Positions 54,647 to 63,010 of a DNA stretch of 64,000 nucleotides are shown piece by piece (position 1 is the stretch's first letter; every line of letters starts with the position of its first letter). Source of the DNA: an uncultured bacterium. Its GTDB lineage: Bacteria; Verrucomicrobiota; Lentisphaeria; Victivallales; UBA1829. The translations under genes and the position numbers were made by a program. The stretch is taken from the NCBI GenBank assembly GCA_949292215.1, contig CASEYW010000123.1, positions 1 through 64,000 of the forward strand. The letters are read 5' to 3'. Under the pieces are notes generated by a model, which was not told where the DNA came from, did no database searches, and saw only the letters and a program-made list of their open reading frames with translations.

Positions 54647-56551
54647 TCAGCGCTGAAACACTCCCAGCAGACAAGTACGCGGGGCAAGCTCGGCACGGAA
54701 ACAGTTGTGTTCCACGGAAACAATCTCGTCGGTCCAGAAGTTCGTTGCGGAAGATGCTGTGATTCCCAGAGGCGTGAGAGGCAATTCCCGGATTGCCGGT
54801 TCATCGCTCCAGTTGATCAGTAGAACGCGGTGTCCATTTTTCAGTTTCTGGTGCCAATAGGACGGGCGTTCACTCCGGAAGAGGTCCAGCGGTATACCTG
54901 TTTCGCCGGATTCCGCGGAAACAACACGACGTGCCATCTCTATGTCAGCAGGCGCCAGACGAGTCATCTTGTCAGAAAGATTCACTGCTCCTGCAGCCAT
55001 CAGTACAAGGCTGAGCAGAATTTCAGACTGAGGGCGGTAAACATCTACCAGCGTTCTGGCGTGGTCTCCGATTTCTTGATCGTGCGGCATGTTGAACACA
55101 AGACAACAAAGCAGACGTGTAAGATCAGGATCACTTCCGGTATCGAGAGAACGACAGACTGCAAAATCCGGATCGTTCAGCCAGAGCCTCTTGTTCGCCC
55201 AGAAGCGTGCTGCAACGGAAATGACATTTTCGGTAATTCCATGCCATGTCGCATGAATGTCTCCGCCGACTCGGACAGAATCGACGACACCGGTTCCTCC
55301 CAGATACAGATAGTTGCAGCCGAGAAGCTGAGCGTGTCCCCGTGTCGCTTTTCTGATCGGCGTCAGCAGTTTTTCCATGATCGCACTGTGGGATACCAGC
55401 CGGTCCTTGAACTGCGAGGCTTTCAGCGTTGCTGCAAGAAAATCCAGTTTGAAATGTTTGTAACCCATTGATGAATAACGGGAAAAAAGATTGTAAAGAT
55501 GTTTTTGCACCGTTTCCTGCGTCGGGTCCAGAACAAATCCGACACGACGCATACATTCATAGCAGAGGCAAGGATAGCCGTTGTCACCACAGGCGAGCAT
55601 GTCATATCCAACTTGCGCAATCCGCGCTTGGGGTTCTACGATTGATGGGGCAAACCAGAGGCCTGGTTCGAAGCCCATCCGGATCAACTCCTTCGCCAGA
55701 AATTCCATTCCGCTGGGAAAGAGAGAGTTCGCGTCCCATTCCCCGTAGCAGTACTGCCAGCCATCGTCCACAATGATCCGCTTGACATGTTTCCTTAAAA
55801 CAGGATCCCGAGCAATGAATTCGGCATTTTCCAGGACCTCCTGTTCCGTAATCGTCCAACGATAATAGTCCCAGGAGTTCCAGCCGGGAGCCGGATCAGG
55901 AAGCGTTTCCGGTTTCTGCTGGGCATCCGCCCATTCCGTCATCATGGCAAACGGATTCGTGGAAACTCGGAGCTGGACAGGATCCAAATCAATCGAAACA
56001 CCGTCATAAAAGGATATTTCCGTGTTGACAGAGCAGTCGCAGAGAGATTTCCCGCAGGCGGAACCATCGAGCTTCAGCACCTGCTTCTCCACAAGTGGAA
56101 ACGCGATCTGAAGCGTTTTCTGCTCTCTTGTAATCATTGTCTGATAATAACTTGTAAAAGTTTTATTTTCCTTCAGAGGAAAAAGCAGAGAGGTGCAGTG
56201 CCCCATGGAAATCCCCTGTCCCAGCAGATGATCAGCCTCAAGATCGTGAAAATTGAGAAGGATGACCGTCAGATGCGGTTCCGGCTGTTTCAACTCTCCA
56301 TGCAATTTCAGAAAAATTTCCCGGTCTCTTCCTGCATAAAATTCCAACCTCCATTCTCCACGCGTTTCCTTCCCGTGAAAACGGATGGCACGATCCTCCT
56401 CAGCGCACTTATCCCAGTGTAATGCCGCTTCCATTCCAGCGTAACGGATTTGAATCCGGTTGCCCACCAGAGAGAACTCATCCAGACAAAGCTGAAAATT
56501 GCCGTTTTCTTCAAAAGAGAGTTCCGCTCCATCAAACTTTTTTTTCCACAT
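54647..56551 (-). CDS. GH36-like alpha-galactosidase, cytoplasmic
   Basis: This 634-residue enzyme has clan GH-D landmarks: PGWNSWDYY at about 223-230, IVDDGWQ, KLDFLA with nucleophile D370, and VRVGGDIH with acid/base D431, before a C-terminal beta-sandwich. The N-terminal 210 residues form a beta-rich domain, as in GH36. No signal peptide follows the start, which has AGGAAATC upstream, so the substrate is presumably imported. It follows the GntR regulator gene by 35 nt. Alpha-galactoside specificity is the family default and has not been proved here. Confidence 0.85.
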   Translation of the reverse strand: MWKKKFDGAELSFEENGNFQLCLDEFSLVGNRIQIRYAGMEAALHWDKCAEEDRAIRFHGKETRGEWRLEFYAGRDREIFLKLHGELKQPEPHLTVILLNFHDLEADHLLGQGISMGHCTSLLFPLKENKTFTSYYQTMITREQKTLQIAFPLVEKQVLKLDGSACGKSLCDCSVNTEISFYDGVSIDLDPVQLRVSTNPFAMMTEWADAQQKPETLPDPAPGWNSWDYYRWTITEQEVLENAEFIARDPVLRKHVKRIIVDDGWQYCYGEWDANSLFPSGMEFLAKELIRMGFEPGLWFAPSIVEPQARIAQVGYDMLACGDNGYPCLCYECMRRVGFVLDPTQETVQKHLYNLFSRYSSMGYKHFKLDFLAATLKASQFKDRLVSHSAIMEKLLTPIRKATRGHAQLLGCNYLYLGGTGVVDSVRVGGDIHATWHGITENVISVAARFWANKRLWLNDPDFAVCRSLDTGSDPDLTRLLCCLVFNMPHDQEIGDHARTLVDVYRPQSEILLSLVLMAAGAVNLSDKMTRLAPADIEMARRVVSAESGETGIPLDLFRSERPSYWHQKLKNGHRVLLINWSDEPAIRELPLTPLGITASSATNFWTDEIVSVEHNCFRAELAPRTCLLGVFQR

Positions 56552-56586
56552 TTTGATTTCCTATCGTTGTTTTTCTTAAAAAAGAT

Positions 56587-57738
56587 TCATCTTGTTCGAA
56601 ACGTGGTGCTTTTCCGCTCAATCAGACGATGCTCCATGATGACATCGGGCATCTCGCCTCCTTCTCTTGCGATACGGATCAGTTCAGGCATAAGTTCCAG
56701 ACACATCCAGCCGATTTTTTCATAATTGTAACTGATCGTTGTCAGAGTCGGCGTGAGGTACGCTCCACCCGGATAACCGCATAATCCGAGAACTGAAATT
56801 TCCTCCGGAATGCGGATGCCGCGCAGTTTTAATTCCTGCATGGCATACATTGCATAAAAATCCGAAAATCCGATCAGCGCGGTCGGAGGTTCCGGCAGGT
56901 TCAGCAGAGTATCCACATTCCGCCGGATCTCCAGCGGAGTTCCACGGGAAAACTGGAGCAGATGCGGATCGTCGGAAAGCCCCAGTTTCCGCAGCATTGC
57001 AAAGTAGGCATTTAAACTGTAGTCCCGAACTGCAATAAAATCATTTTTGTCATGCAGAAGTCCTTCACACAGAAGATCTTGATTCCAAAGAGAGCCATGT
57101 TCCGCGCTTTCCTTTGCAAGAACGGCAATCCGTCGATGCCCCAATCCTGATAAATACTGAAAAGCATCCTCCAGACTTCTGGCAAAATCAATCCGGAGTA
57201 CCGCGAATCCCGTCATTTCATGATCCCATTTCGCCCCGTGCGGGAGCAGAACCGGCAGCCTTGTTGTTTTCAGAATCCCATACAGAGGATCCGTTTTCCT
57301 CATATTGTTTGCAAGGACGATCGCTCCGCTGACCCCTGACTCCAGCAGTGTCGATGCACCACGATCCGGCGGAAGAGACTCCAGAAAACGCCGGCAGCTG
57401 ATTTCCAGTCCGATGCCGCTCAGTTCCGCTGCGGTCTGCAGATACGGGACAATATACTGGTATGGATTCTCAATTCCTCCGCCATCATTCAGAATCAGAA
57501 GATAGTTCGCCTGTCCCGTTTTTTTTCTCCTGACAAAAGTCCCTCTGCTTTTTACCCGGTGGATCAGTCCTTCTTTTTCCAGTTCGCCCAGAGCCCGGCG
57601 CAATGTATTCCTCGCTACACCAAACTCCCGTGCAAGATCTACCTCCCGCGGCAGTGAGCGTTCTCCGGCATACTCTCCGGATAGAATCCGCCCGCGCAGG
57701 GTGTCATAGAGAAACGCATATTTCAGAATATTCGCCAT
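56587..57738 (-). CDS. GntR-family regulator with LacI-type effector domain
   Basis: This 383-residue protein has a GntR winged helix at about 10-70 (YDTLRGRILSGEYAGERSLPREVDLAREFGVARNTLRRALGELEKEGLIHRV) and a ligand domain (YLLILNDGGGIENPY; GVSGAIVLANN; GHRRIAVLAKES; PPTALIGFSDFYAMYAMQELKLRGIRIPEEISVLG). It is upstream of and probably co-transcribed with the GH36-like enzyme, so the ligand may be galactose or an alpha-galactoside. It lacks a pilin-like partner, unlike the six cassettes. Confidence 0.9.
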   Translation of the reverse strand: MANILKYAFLYDTLRGRILSGEYAGERSLPREVDLAREFGVARNTLRRALGELEKEGLIHRVKSRGTFVRRKKTGQANYLLILNDGGGIENPYQYIVPYLQTAAELSGIGLEISCRRFLESLPPDRGASTLLESGVSGAIVLANNMRKTDPLYGILKTTRLPVLLPHGAKWDHEMTGFAVLRIDFARSLEDAFQYLSGLGHRRIAVLAKESAEHGSLWNQDLLCEGLLHDKNDFIAVRDYSLNAYFAMLRKLGLSDDPHLLQFSRGTPLEIRRNVDTLLNLPEPPTALIGFSDFYAMYAMQELKLRGIRIPEEISVLGLCGYPGGAYLTPTLTTISYNYEKIGWMCLELMPELIRIAREGGEMPDVIMEHRLIERKSTTFRTR

Positions 57739-57740
57739 AC

Positions 57741-57776
57741 TGTTCGATCCTTATTTAAGTATAGCATATGTTCAAT
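57741..57776. repeat. two TGTTCRAT direct repeats flanking the -10 region
   Basis: TGTTCGAT (57741-57748) and TGTTCAAT (57769-57776) are 28 bp apart and bracket the -10 box of the GntR gene at 57738. They are candidate operator half-sites, with weak support. Confidence 0.3.
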
Positions 57777-57786
57777 TTAATAGCAA
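57758..57786 (-). promoter_or_regulatory. promoter of the GntR-GH36 operon
   Basis: On the minus strand TTGCTA (57781-57786) and TATACT (57758-57763) are separated by 17 bp. The rest of the 270-nt gap to 58008 shows no further signal. Confidence 0.65.
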
Positions 57787-58008
57787 ATCGAAAGATAGAG
57801 AAATCGTGATTTTTCCGAATGGCCGGTTCCCCTTTTTGCGGGATGCAGACAGGATTCCTGCTCCCTTTTCGCGATTGAAAACGCATTATCCCCCCCTGCT
57901 TTTTCTGAACCCTGACTGCTCTCACAGAATCCCGGATGCAGCGTTTCCCGTTGGAAAGAGTTTTTTTTTCAATCAGGCGATGAGATCCGAAGGAGAGTTC
58001 CGAGAGCG

Positions 58009-61000
58009 TTATGGCTCGTAAAACCGTGCCCGTTCGAATTTTTCAATGATTTTCTGCGGTGCGATGCCAAACTGATAGGGAAGGTAGCGTCGCTCTCCTT
58101 TTCTGTTCGCATCGTTGATGAGGATTGAAATACCGATTCTTCTGGACCGGTCCGGAAGTTTGTTCCCGAACCCCAGGTATTTCCAGGGAATGACGAGATC
58201 ATAATGGGTCGTTTTTGTCATGTCATTGCGCGAAATCCGGCAAAGCGCTGCCAATTCCGGTACGGGACCGATCGGCAAATTTTCCTTGTACATGTAAGAC
58301 AACCAGCGGAAACACTGGACCGCATCTTTGCCGGGGGTTTTTGCAAACCCGTATTCCACGACGCGATGGCCATTGTATCCTGCATAAAAGTTATTAATTT
58401 CCCAGGGGTCGTCGGCATTGATGTCAAAAGCTGCCTGTATGGAGTCTTCCTTCCAGATTCCAACTCCACGGCGAGTTTGAAGAAAGACCTCGTCTTTGAC
58501 ATCCACTTTCATTTTCAAAGCTCCTGGGTCGGCGCAGATCCGCAGCTCTGCTTTGAGCGGTGAAAGGTCTTTCGGTGCCATTTCCCCCTTCCGGATGAAC
58601 TGGTGCAGCGGAATCCCCGACACCTTTTTCCATTCCTTCTCGCCCGCTCCGTTCCGGAAAAATGGAATCGCCAGAGGAGTCCGGTCCACCTGACAGGATG
58701 TTTCAGAAAACGGAGTCTCTGAACGAAGGACCAGCGTGCCAAGACATCGTTTCCCGTTTTCCGAATTCGGAATTTCCAGAAGGAATTCGAACTTCCCGGG
58801 AGGATGCTGCAATTTCCGCTTCACCGATCTTCCGTCATCAAGCCTTAACTCCATTTCCACAGGAAGCGTTTTTCCTGCGCGGGAAACGGAGGAAAACTTC
58901 AAGGCTGGTTTTTCCTCCGGTTTTCCGTTCCAGACAACATCCCGGAGGGAGAGGGAAAACAGGCGGACCACTTCGAAGCGGTAACCGATCCACTCTCCAT
59001 TCTGCTGTACCGGAATGGTATACATTCCGACCGGCGCGTTGTTCCTGAGCCGGATTGTTGTCGGAGAAGTCTGTTCCGTCCAGGGCGTCAGAAGACGATC
59101 TTCCATACCCGGAACGGAGATGGTCTCCCCCGGAAGAATCGGCTTGACTGGAGTCAGCCGGATTCCGGCGAGCGCCGTTCCCGGAAATTCTGCAAAAACG
59201 GGACTCGGTCCGAGCGACAGTTCCCGTTCCGGCTTCAGAAGAGTTCCCATCATTTTCCGAACATAGTTGGGCACGTGCTTCATGACAAGGGAACTCACGG
59301 TCTTATCCTCCGTCCAGAAGGCGGAAATGGTGCTGCCGTTCCGTTTGAACACCGCGCCGAAGACTCCCGGAGCCAGCGGGAGAATCGTGCCTCCCTCTCT
59401 CACTGCGGTCAGTTCCCGGAGGATCGTCGCCATTGCTCCGTAAACAGGAAACGGAGTATGGTCCGGTTTTACCATCGAATAGCCGAGATCGTGATCGCCT
59501 CCATTCGGTTTGAAAAGACCGGCAAAGAGAACGAGCCCCTGAACATTCCGTGCAGTCAGCAGAATATGTGCCCGCGACGTGTATTGCGCACGAAGAAGCT
59601 GAGGAATCGGCTTCTGCCAGTCACCCGGTTCTCCGCACCATCCGAATTCTGTGATGACAAGCGGGAGATTATGATATTTGGTTGTCTTCATAAACTCCTG
59701 CAATTCAATGACTTTCTGTATAAATTCCTGTTCCGGGGCCGTACTGTAGACGTAGGCGTGCATGATCAGGTAATCCAGATTTTCCAGAATCCCGAGCTTG
59801 ACCAGTTCTTTGAACAGAGGCATGTCGATATTATAGAGGCACGGTCCTCCGAGTTTAACTTCCGGGCGGACCGATTTCACCGCTTCCGCGACAACATTGT
59901 GCAGTTTTGCCAGTTCCTCCCTGGAACCCTTCCATCCGGCATTGGGTTCATTTCGAACCACTACGCACTGGGGCATCATCCTGCTGTGCTTTGCCCAGAT
60001 GCGGACCGCTTCCCGAAGTTTGGCAAAATCCGGCGGATACTGTTCATGTGTTTTTGCCGCGATCCCCCGGTGTTCCGGTTTCATGACGCAATCCGGATAA
60101 TTCGCATAGAAATGAGCAAAATGCAGCATCGAGTCCCGGTTGAAATCCGGCCAGCGTTTATCGTAGGCGCCCCAGAGACCGCCTCCGAAGGTCCGGGACG
60201 GTTTTCCCGTGTACTCCAGAACTCCGCTCCTTCCTTCCCGGACCATGGAGTTCAACTCGTTGTTCCAGCCGCACGTTGTAACGTAAAAGCCGTGTTCCAT
60301 GGACCATGCGGAGGGCAGATAAACTCCGGTACAGCCGAAGCGGGAACGCTTCCGGAGCTCTTCCGGGATTTTCGGCCCCGCTGTCACCGTGTTCATTCTG
60401 CTTGAGATGAGTCGGCCGTCCTGATACCGTGCGTCCACTTGAACAACATAAAAGCCGCGATCCGGGATCCGGAATTCAAACGATTCCCGGCCGACAGGGA
60501 TTTTCATCTGATGAGCGGCTTTGTTCTCCTCGTCGAATGCAGTGACGACTCCTCCGCTCACTTCACGGAAACGGAACGGCTCAATCCGGATCACTGCGGA
60601 ATCGGAAAACGTGATTCCATCGTATCGCGGCGTGATTATTTTATGACTGTAAGTTGCCGCTTCCGTAATTTCCAGATCGGAGATGCGGATTTCAGCAGGC
60701 CCCCGTGCCGGATCGACAAACAGCCGGAGAAATCCGTTTCCGCAGGAGGGATTGTTCACGGTTCCAAATTGCGATTCCGTTGTTTTCCGGGAAAATTTTC
60801 CCGGATTCGCTCCTATGCCGAACATGCAGTGATAGCCCTGTTTCTGCTCATCCCAGGAACTTGCGCCTTTTCCGGTTTTGTCCAGATAGGAGATCCGGAA
60901 TCCATGGGGCGCCAGATTCCCGGAAACTTCAAGCGTTGCGTTTACATGAAGTTCTCTGCGGGAGATGAAGGCGTTTGACGGTTCCTGTTTCAGCATCGGT

Positions 61001-61263
61001 CCCTTTATTTCACATCCCAGCCAGTTTTTCTTTTTCCCATCTTTCCGGATTCGGATGACAAGAGTTCCCCTGCCTCCCTTTTTCTCCGGTTCCCAGACAA
61101 CATTCAGACATGGATCGCTGCTGATGAAATCCTTCGCCGGATTTTCGGATCGCTGCAGCGAATAAGCGGTCGTTCTGATCGTTTTCCCATCTTCCACGCC
61201 AGCAAGAATTCCCGGAAGGGTTCCTAGCAGAAGCAAAAGAAGTGCTGCATTTTGCCGGTTCAT
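58009..61263 (-). CDS. secreted clan-A-like glycoside hydrolase with CBM9-like C terminus (cassette 6)
   Basis: This 1084-residue protein has a signal peptide (MNRQNAALLLLLLGTLPGIL). Residues about 30-295 are beta-rich (two sandwich-like segments). The barrel at about 305-650 has VVVRNEPNAGW with acid/base E439, YLIMHAYV and VITEFGW with nucleophile E539, similar to GH39/GH5-type clan A. Beta domains follow, and about 895-1084 resembles a CBM9 fold (VDVKDEVFLQTRRG; DSIQAAFDIN). GGAGGAGA precedes the start. It ends the GntR-pilin-TPR-glycosidase operon. It shares overall architecture with the 942-residue enzyme at 47-2875. Substrate unknown. Confidence 0.75.
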   Translation of the reverse strand: MNRQNAALLLLLLGTLPGILAGVEDGKTIRTTAYSLQRSENPAKDFISSDPCLNVVWEPEKKGGRGTLVIRIRKDGKKKNWLGCEIKGPMLKQEPSNAFISRRELHVNATLEVSGNLAPHGFRISYLDKTGKGASSWDEQKQGYHCMFGIGANPGKFSRKTTESQFGTVNNPSCGNGFLRLFVDPARGPAEIRISDLEITEAATYSHKIITPRYDGITFSDSAVIRIEPFRFREVSGGVVTAFDEENKAAHQMKIPVGRESFEFRIPDRGFYVVQVDARYQDGRLISSRMNTVTAGPKIPEELRKRSRFGCTGVYLPSAWSMEHGFYVTTCGWNNELNSMVREGRSGVLEYTGKPSRTFGGGLWGAYDKRWPDFNRDSMLHFAHFYANYPDCVMKPEHRGIAAKTHEQYPPDFAKLREAVRIWAKHSRMMPQCVVVRNEPNAGWKGSREELAKLHNVVAEAVKSVRPEVKLGGPCLYNIDMPLFKELVKLGILENLDYLIMHAYVYSTAPEQEFIQKVIELQEFMKTTKYHNLPLVITEFGWCGEPGDWQKPIPQLLRAQYTSRAHILLTARNVQGLVLFAGLFKPNGGDHDLGYSMVKPDHTPFPVYGAMATILRELTAVREGGTILPLAPGVFGAVFKRNGSTISAFWTEDKTVSSLVMKHVPNYVRKMMGTLLKPERELSLGPSPVFAEFPGTALAGIRLTPVKPILPGETISVPGMEDRLLTPWTEQTSPTTIRLRNNAPVGMYTIPVQQNGEWIGYRFEVVRLFSLSLRDVVWNGKPEEKPALKFSSVSRAGKTLPVEMELRLDDGRSVKRKLQHPPGKFEFLLEIPNSENGKRCLGTLVLRSETPFSETSCQVDRTPLAIPFFRNGAGEKEWKKVSGIPLHQFIRKGEMAPKDLSPLKAELRICADPGALKMKVDVKDEVFLQTRRGVGIWKEDSIQAAFDINADDPWEINNFYAGYNGHRVVEYGFAKTPGKDAVQCFRWLSYMYKENLPIGPVPELAALCRISRNDMTKTTHYDLVIPWKYLGFGNKLPDRSRRIGISILINDANRKGERRYLPYQFGIAPQKIIEKFERARFYEP

Positions 61264-61306
61264 AAAAGTCTCCTCCGTCTATGGGTGATGGTTCCTGTGT
61301 GATTTG

Positions 61307-62224
61307 TCATGGTTTCATCCATTTCTGCCACAATGCGATCTTCTGTTCCAGATAGGCGGGAATGGAGGGATTCTCTCTCAAACGGCGGATGACAAGTTCC
61401 AGCGATTTCGGATCCTTCATGAAAAAGGCTGCATCCCCCATCAGTCCGCATTGATACGGCGGAATGTATTCTTCTTCATCGGATTCCAGATAATCGCGGA
61501 GCAATTTCCTTCCTTCCTCTTTTCTCCCGAGTCCGAAGAGCGCCTGCGATTTCAGAATGACGGAACTGCGCTTTTTTTTCAGCGCCGAAAGATTCTCCGC
61601 ACAGCGGTCCGCTTCCTGATATTTCTTTCCCTGAAGACAGGCCAGACCATAATAAAAATAGTTGTTCTCGCTGACGCTGAGCTTCAGCGCTTTTTGAAGC
61701 GTTTCAATGGCTTCTGAGGTTCTTTTCGCATCCAGAGCGGCGGTTCCTTTCCGGAGATACTGAACATTCAGAGCGTTTTTCCAGTTCTTCTGCAAGGGTT
61801 TCTGATATTCCGCTTTTTCAGGACAGCGTTCGAAAAACAGCAGAAATTTCTCCTGAAGAGAAATCTCTTCCAGGCCTGCGATAAAATTTCCAATTGGAGC
61901 CATCTGGTGGGAGGAGGGCTGCTTCGGATAGGTTCGGTCAAGAATCCGGTTCATCTCTTCGACCGCCTCTTTTTTCCTGTTCAGGTTTTTCAGCGCGATT
62001 CCCCGGATCAGATGTGCTTCAATCCGGTTGTATTCATCCAGGTCCGGGCGGGCAAGAAGGCGGTCCGCGCAGGAGATCGCCTCCTTGAATTTCCTTTCCC
62101 TGTTCGCCTGCTGTCCGAGCTGTCGGAGATAGGAAGGTTCCTCCTCTTTCCCATCCGCGGCTAAACTCAAAGTAAAAGAAACTGCACCGATCAGAACCAA
62201 ATTCCGCAGCATGTTCAGGATCAT
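61307..62224 (-). CDS. secreted TPR-like repeat protein (cassette 6)
   Basis: This 305-residue protein has a signal peptide (MILNMLRNLVLIGAVSFTLSLA) and helical repeats with TPR-like spacing (LGQQANRERKFKEAISCADRLLA; LRKGTAALDAKRTSEAIETLQKALK; YYGLACLQGKKYQEADRC; LFGLGRKEEGRKLLRDYL). GGAGAG precedes the start; a Met five codons in is the alternative. It sits between the pilin-like gene and the glycosidase, the same slot as the propeller protein in cassette 1, so both may link the pilin-like protein to the enzyme. That link is inference. Confidence 0.72.
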   Translation of the reverse strand: MILNMLRNLVLIGAVSFTLSLAADGKEEEPSYLRQLGQQANRERKFKEAISCADRLLARPDLDEYNRIEAHLIRGIALKNLNRKKEAVEEMNRILDRTYPKQPSSHQMAPIGNFIAGLEEISLQEKFLLFFERCPEKAEYQKPLQKNWKNALNVQYLRKGTAALDAKRTSEAIETLQKALKLSVSENNYFYYGLACLQGKKYQEADRCAENLSALKKKRSSVILKSQALFGLGRKEEGRKLLRDYLESDEEEYIPPYQCGLMGDAAFFMKDPKSLELVIRRLRENPSIPAYLEQKIALWQKWMKP

Positions 62225-62260
62225 ATTCTCTCCTTTTTCTTTTGTTTCATTGCCGGAAAG

Positions 62261-63010
62261 TCAATATTCCGGCACGATTCCTTTCTGCCTGTTGATAATT
62301 TTGAAAAACACGATCAATCCCTCGTAATTATAGGTCTGCGATTTCAATGCAACTTCGTTTCCCGTATCTTTGATCGACTCGGCGTGGCCATCGGCAAAAA
62401 GCTCGTTGTTGAATCCTTTATGCAGAGGCCCTTTGTTCAGCGTGCCTCCGAACAGAAAACAACTGTACAGGATCTGTGAGGCTCCTCGCTTGATTTTTGA
62501 GTTCAGAAGAGGGCGCAGCTCTGTACTCCGTTCGCTGTAAGAACCGAGAAAACCGTATTGTCCGGCAGCGTCGGTGAGCGGATAGGGCGTGTAACATGCC
62601 TGCGAATAACTGGAGGAGTGCCGGGTGAATGACGGACACCAGATGACTGGATATCCGTGAAGCAGCAATGCCGGGCTGATCTTTTGTTTCGGTCCCAGAT
62701 AATGATGGACGGCAAGACGCGCCACCCCGTATTTGTCATCCAGCGGATCGGAATAATTCGCAAGTGCATTGGCCTTCTGAACGGCGATGTTGCCGTTTGA
62801 GTCTCCTGCATACATTCCGAGACCGATTCCGATCTGTTTCATCTGCGAAATACATTGAATCCGTCTTGCGGATTCCCGTGCCTGATTGAGCGCAGGAAGC
62901 AGTATTGAAATAAGAATAGCTAAAATTGCAATTACAATCAGAAGTTCAATCATTGTGAACATTTGAATGTTTCTGCCGGAATGGGCTCCCGATTCTGATC
63001 TTAAAACCAT
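62261..63010 (-). CDS. prepilin-type N-terminal domain protein (cassette 6)
   Basis: This 249-residue protein has a 17-residue leader ending [21 protein letters not shown], followed by [18 protein letters not shown]. The residue before FTMIE is Met rather than Gly; Glu+5 is kept. The globular domain ends with [15 protein letters not shown], an exact His-x9-Asp-Gly signature. Its start lies inside the end of the GntR gene (10-bp overlap), with GGGGAG about 9 nt upstream. Confidence 0.87.
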   Translation of the reverse strand: MVLRSESGAHSGRNIQMFTMIELLIVIAILAILISILLPALNQARESARRIQCISQMKQIGIGLGMYAGDSNGNIAVQKANALANYSDPLDDKYGVARLAVHHYLGPKQKISPALLLHGYPVIWCPSFTRHSSSYSQACYTPYPLTDAAGQYGFLGSYSERSTELRPLLNSKIKRGASQILYSCFLFGGTLNKGPLHKGFNNELFADGHAESIKDTGNEVALKSQTYNYEGLIVFFKIINRQKGIVPEY

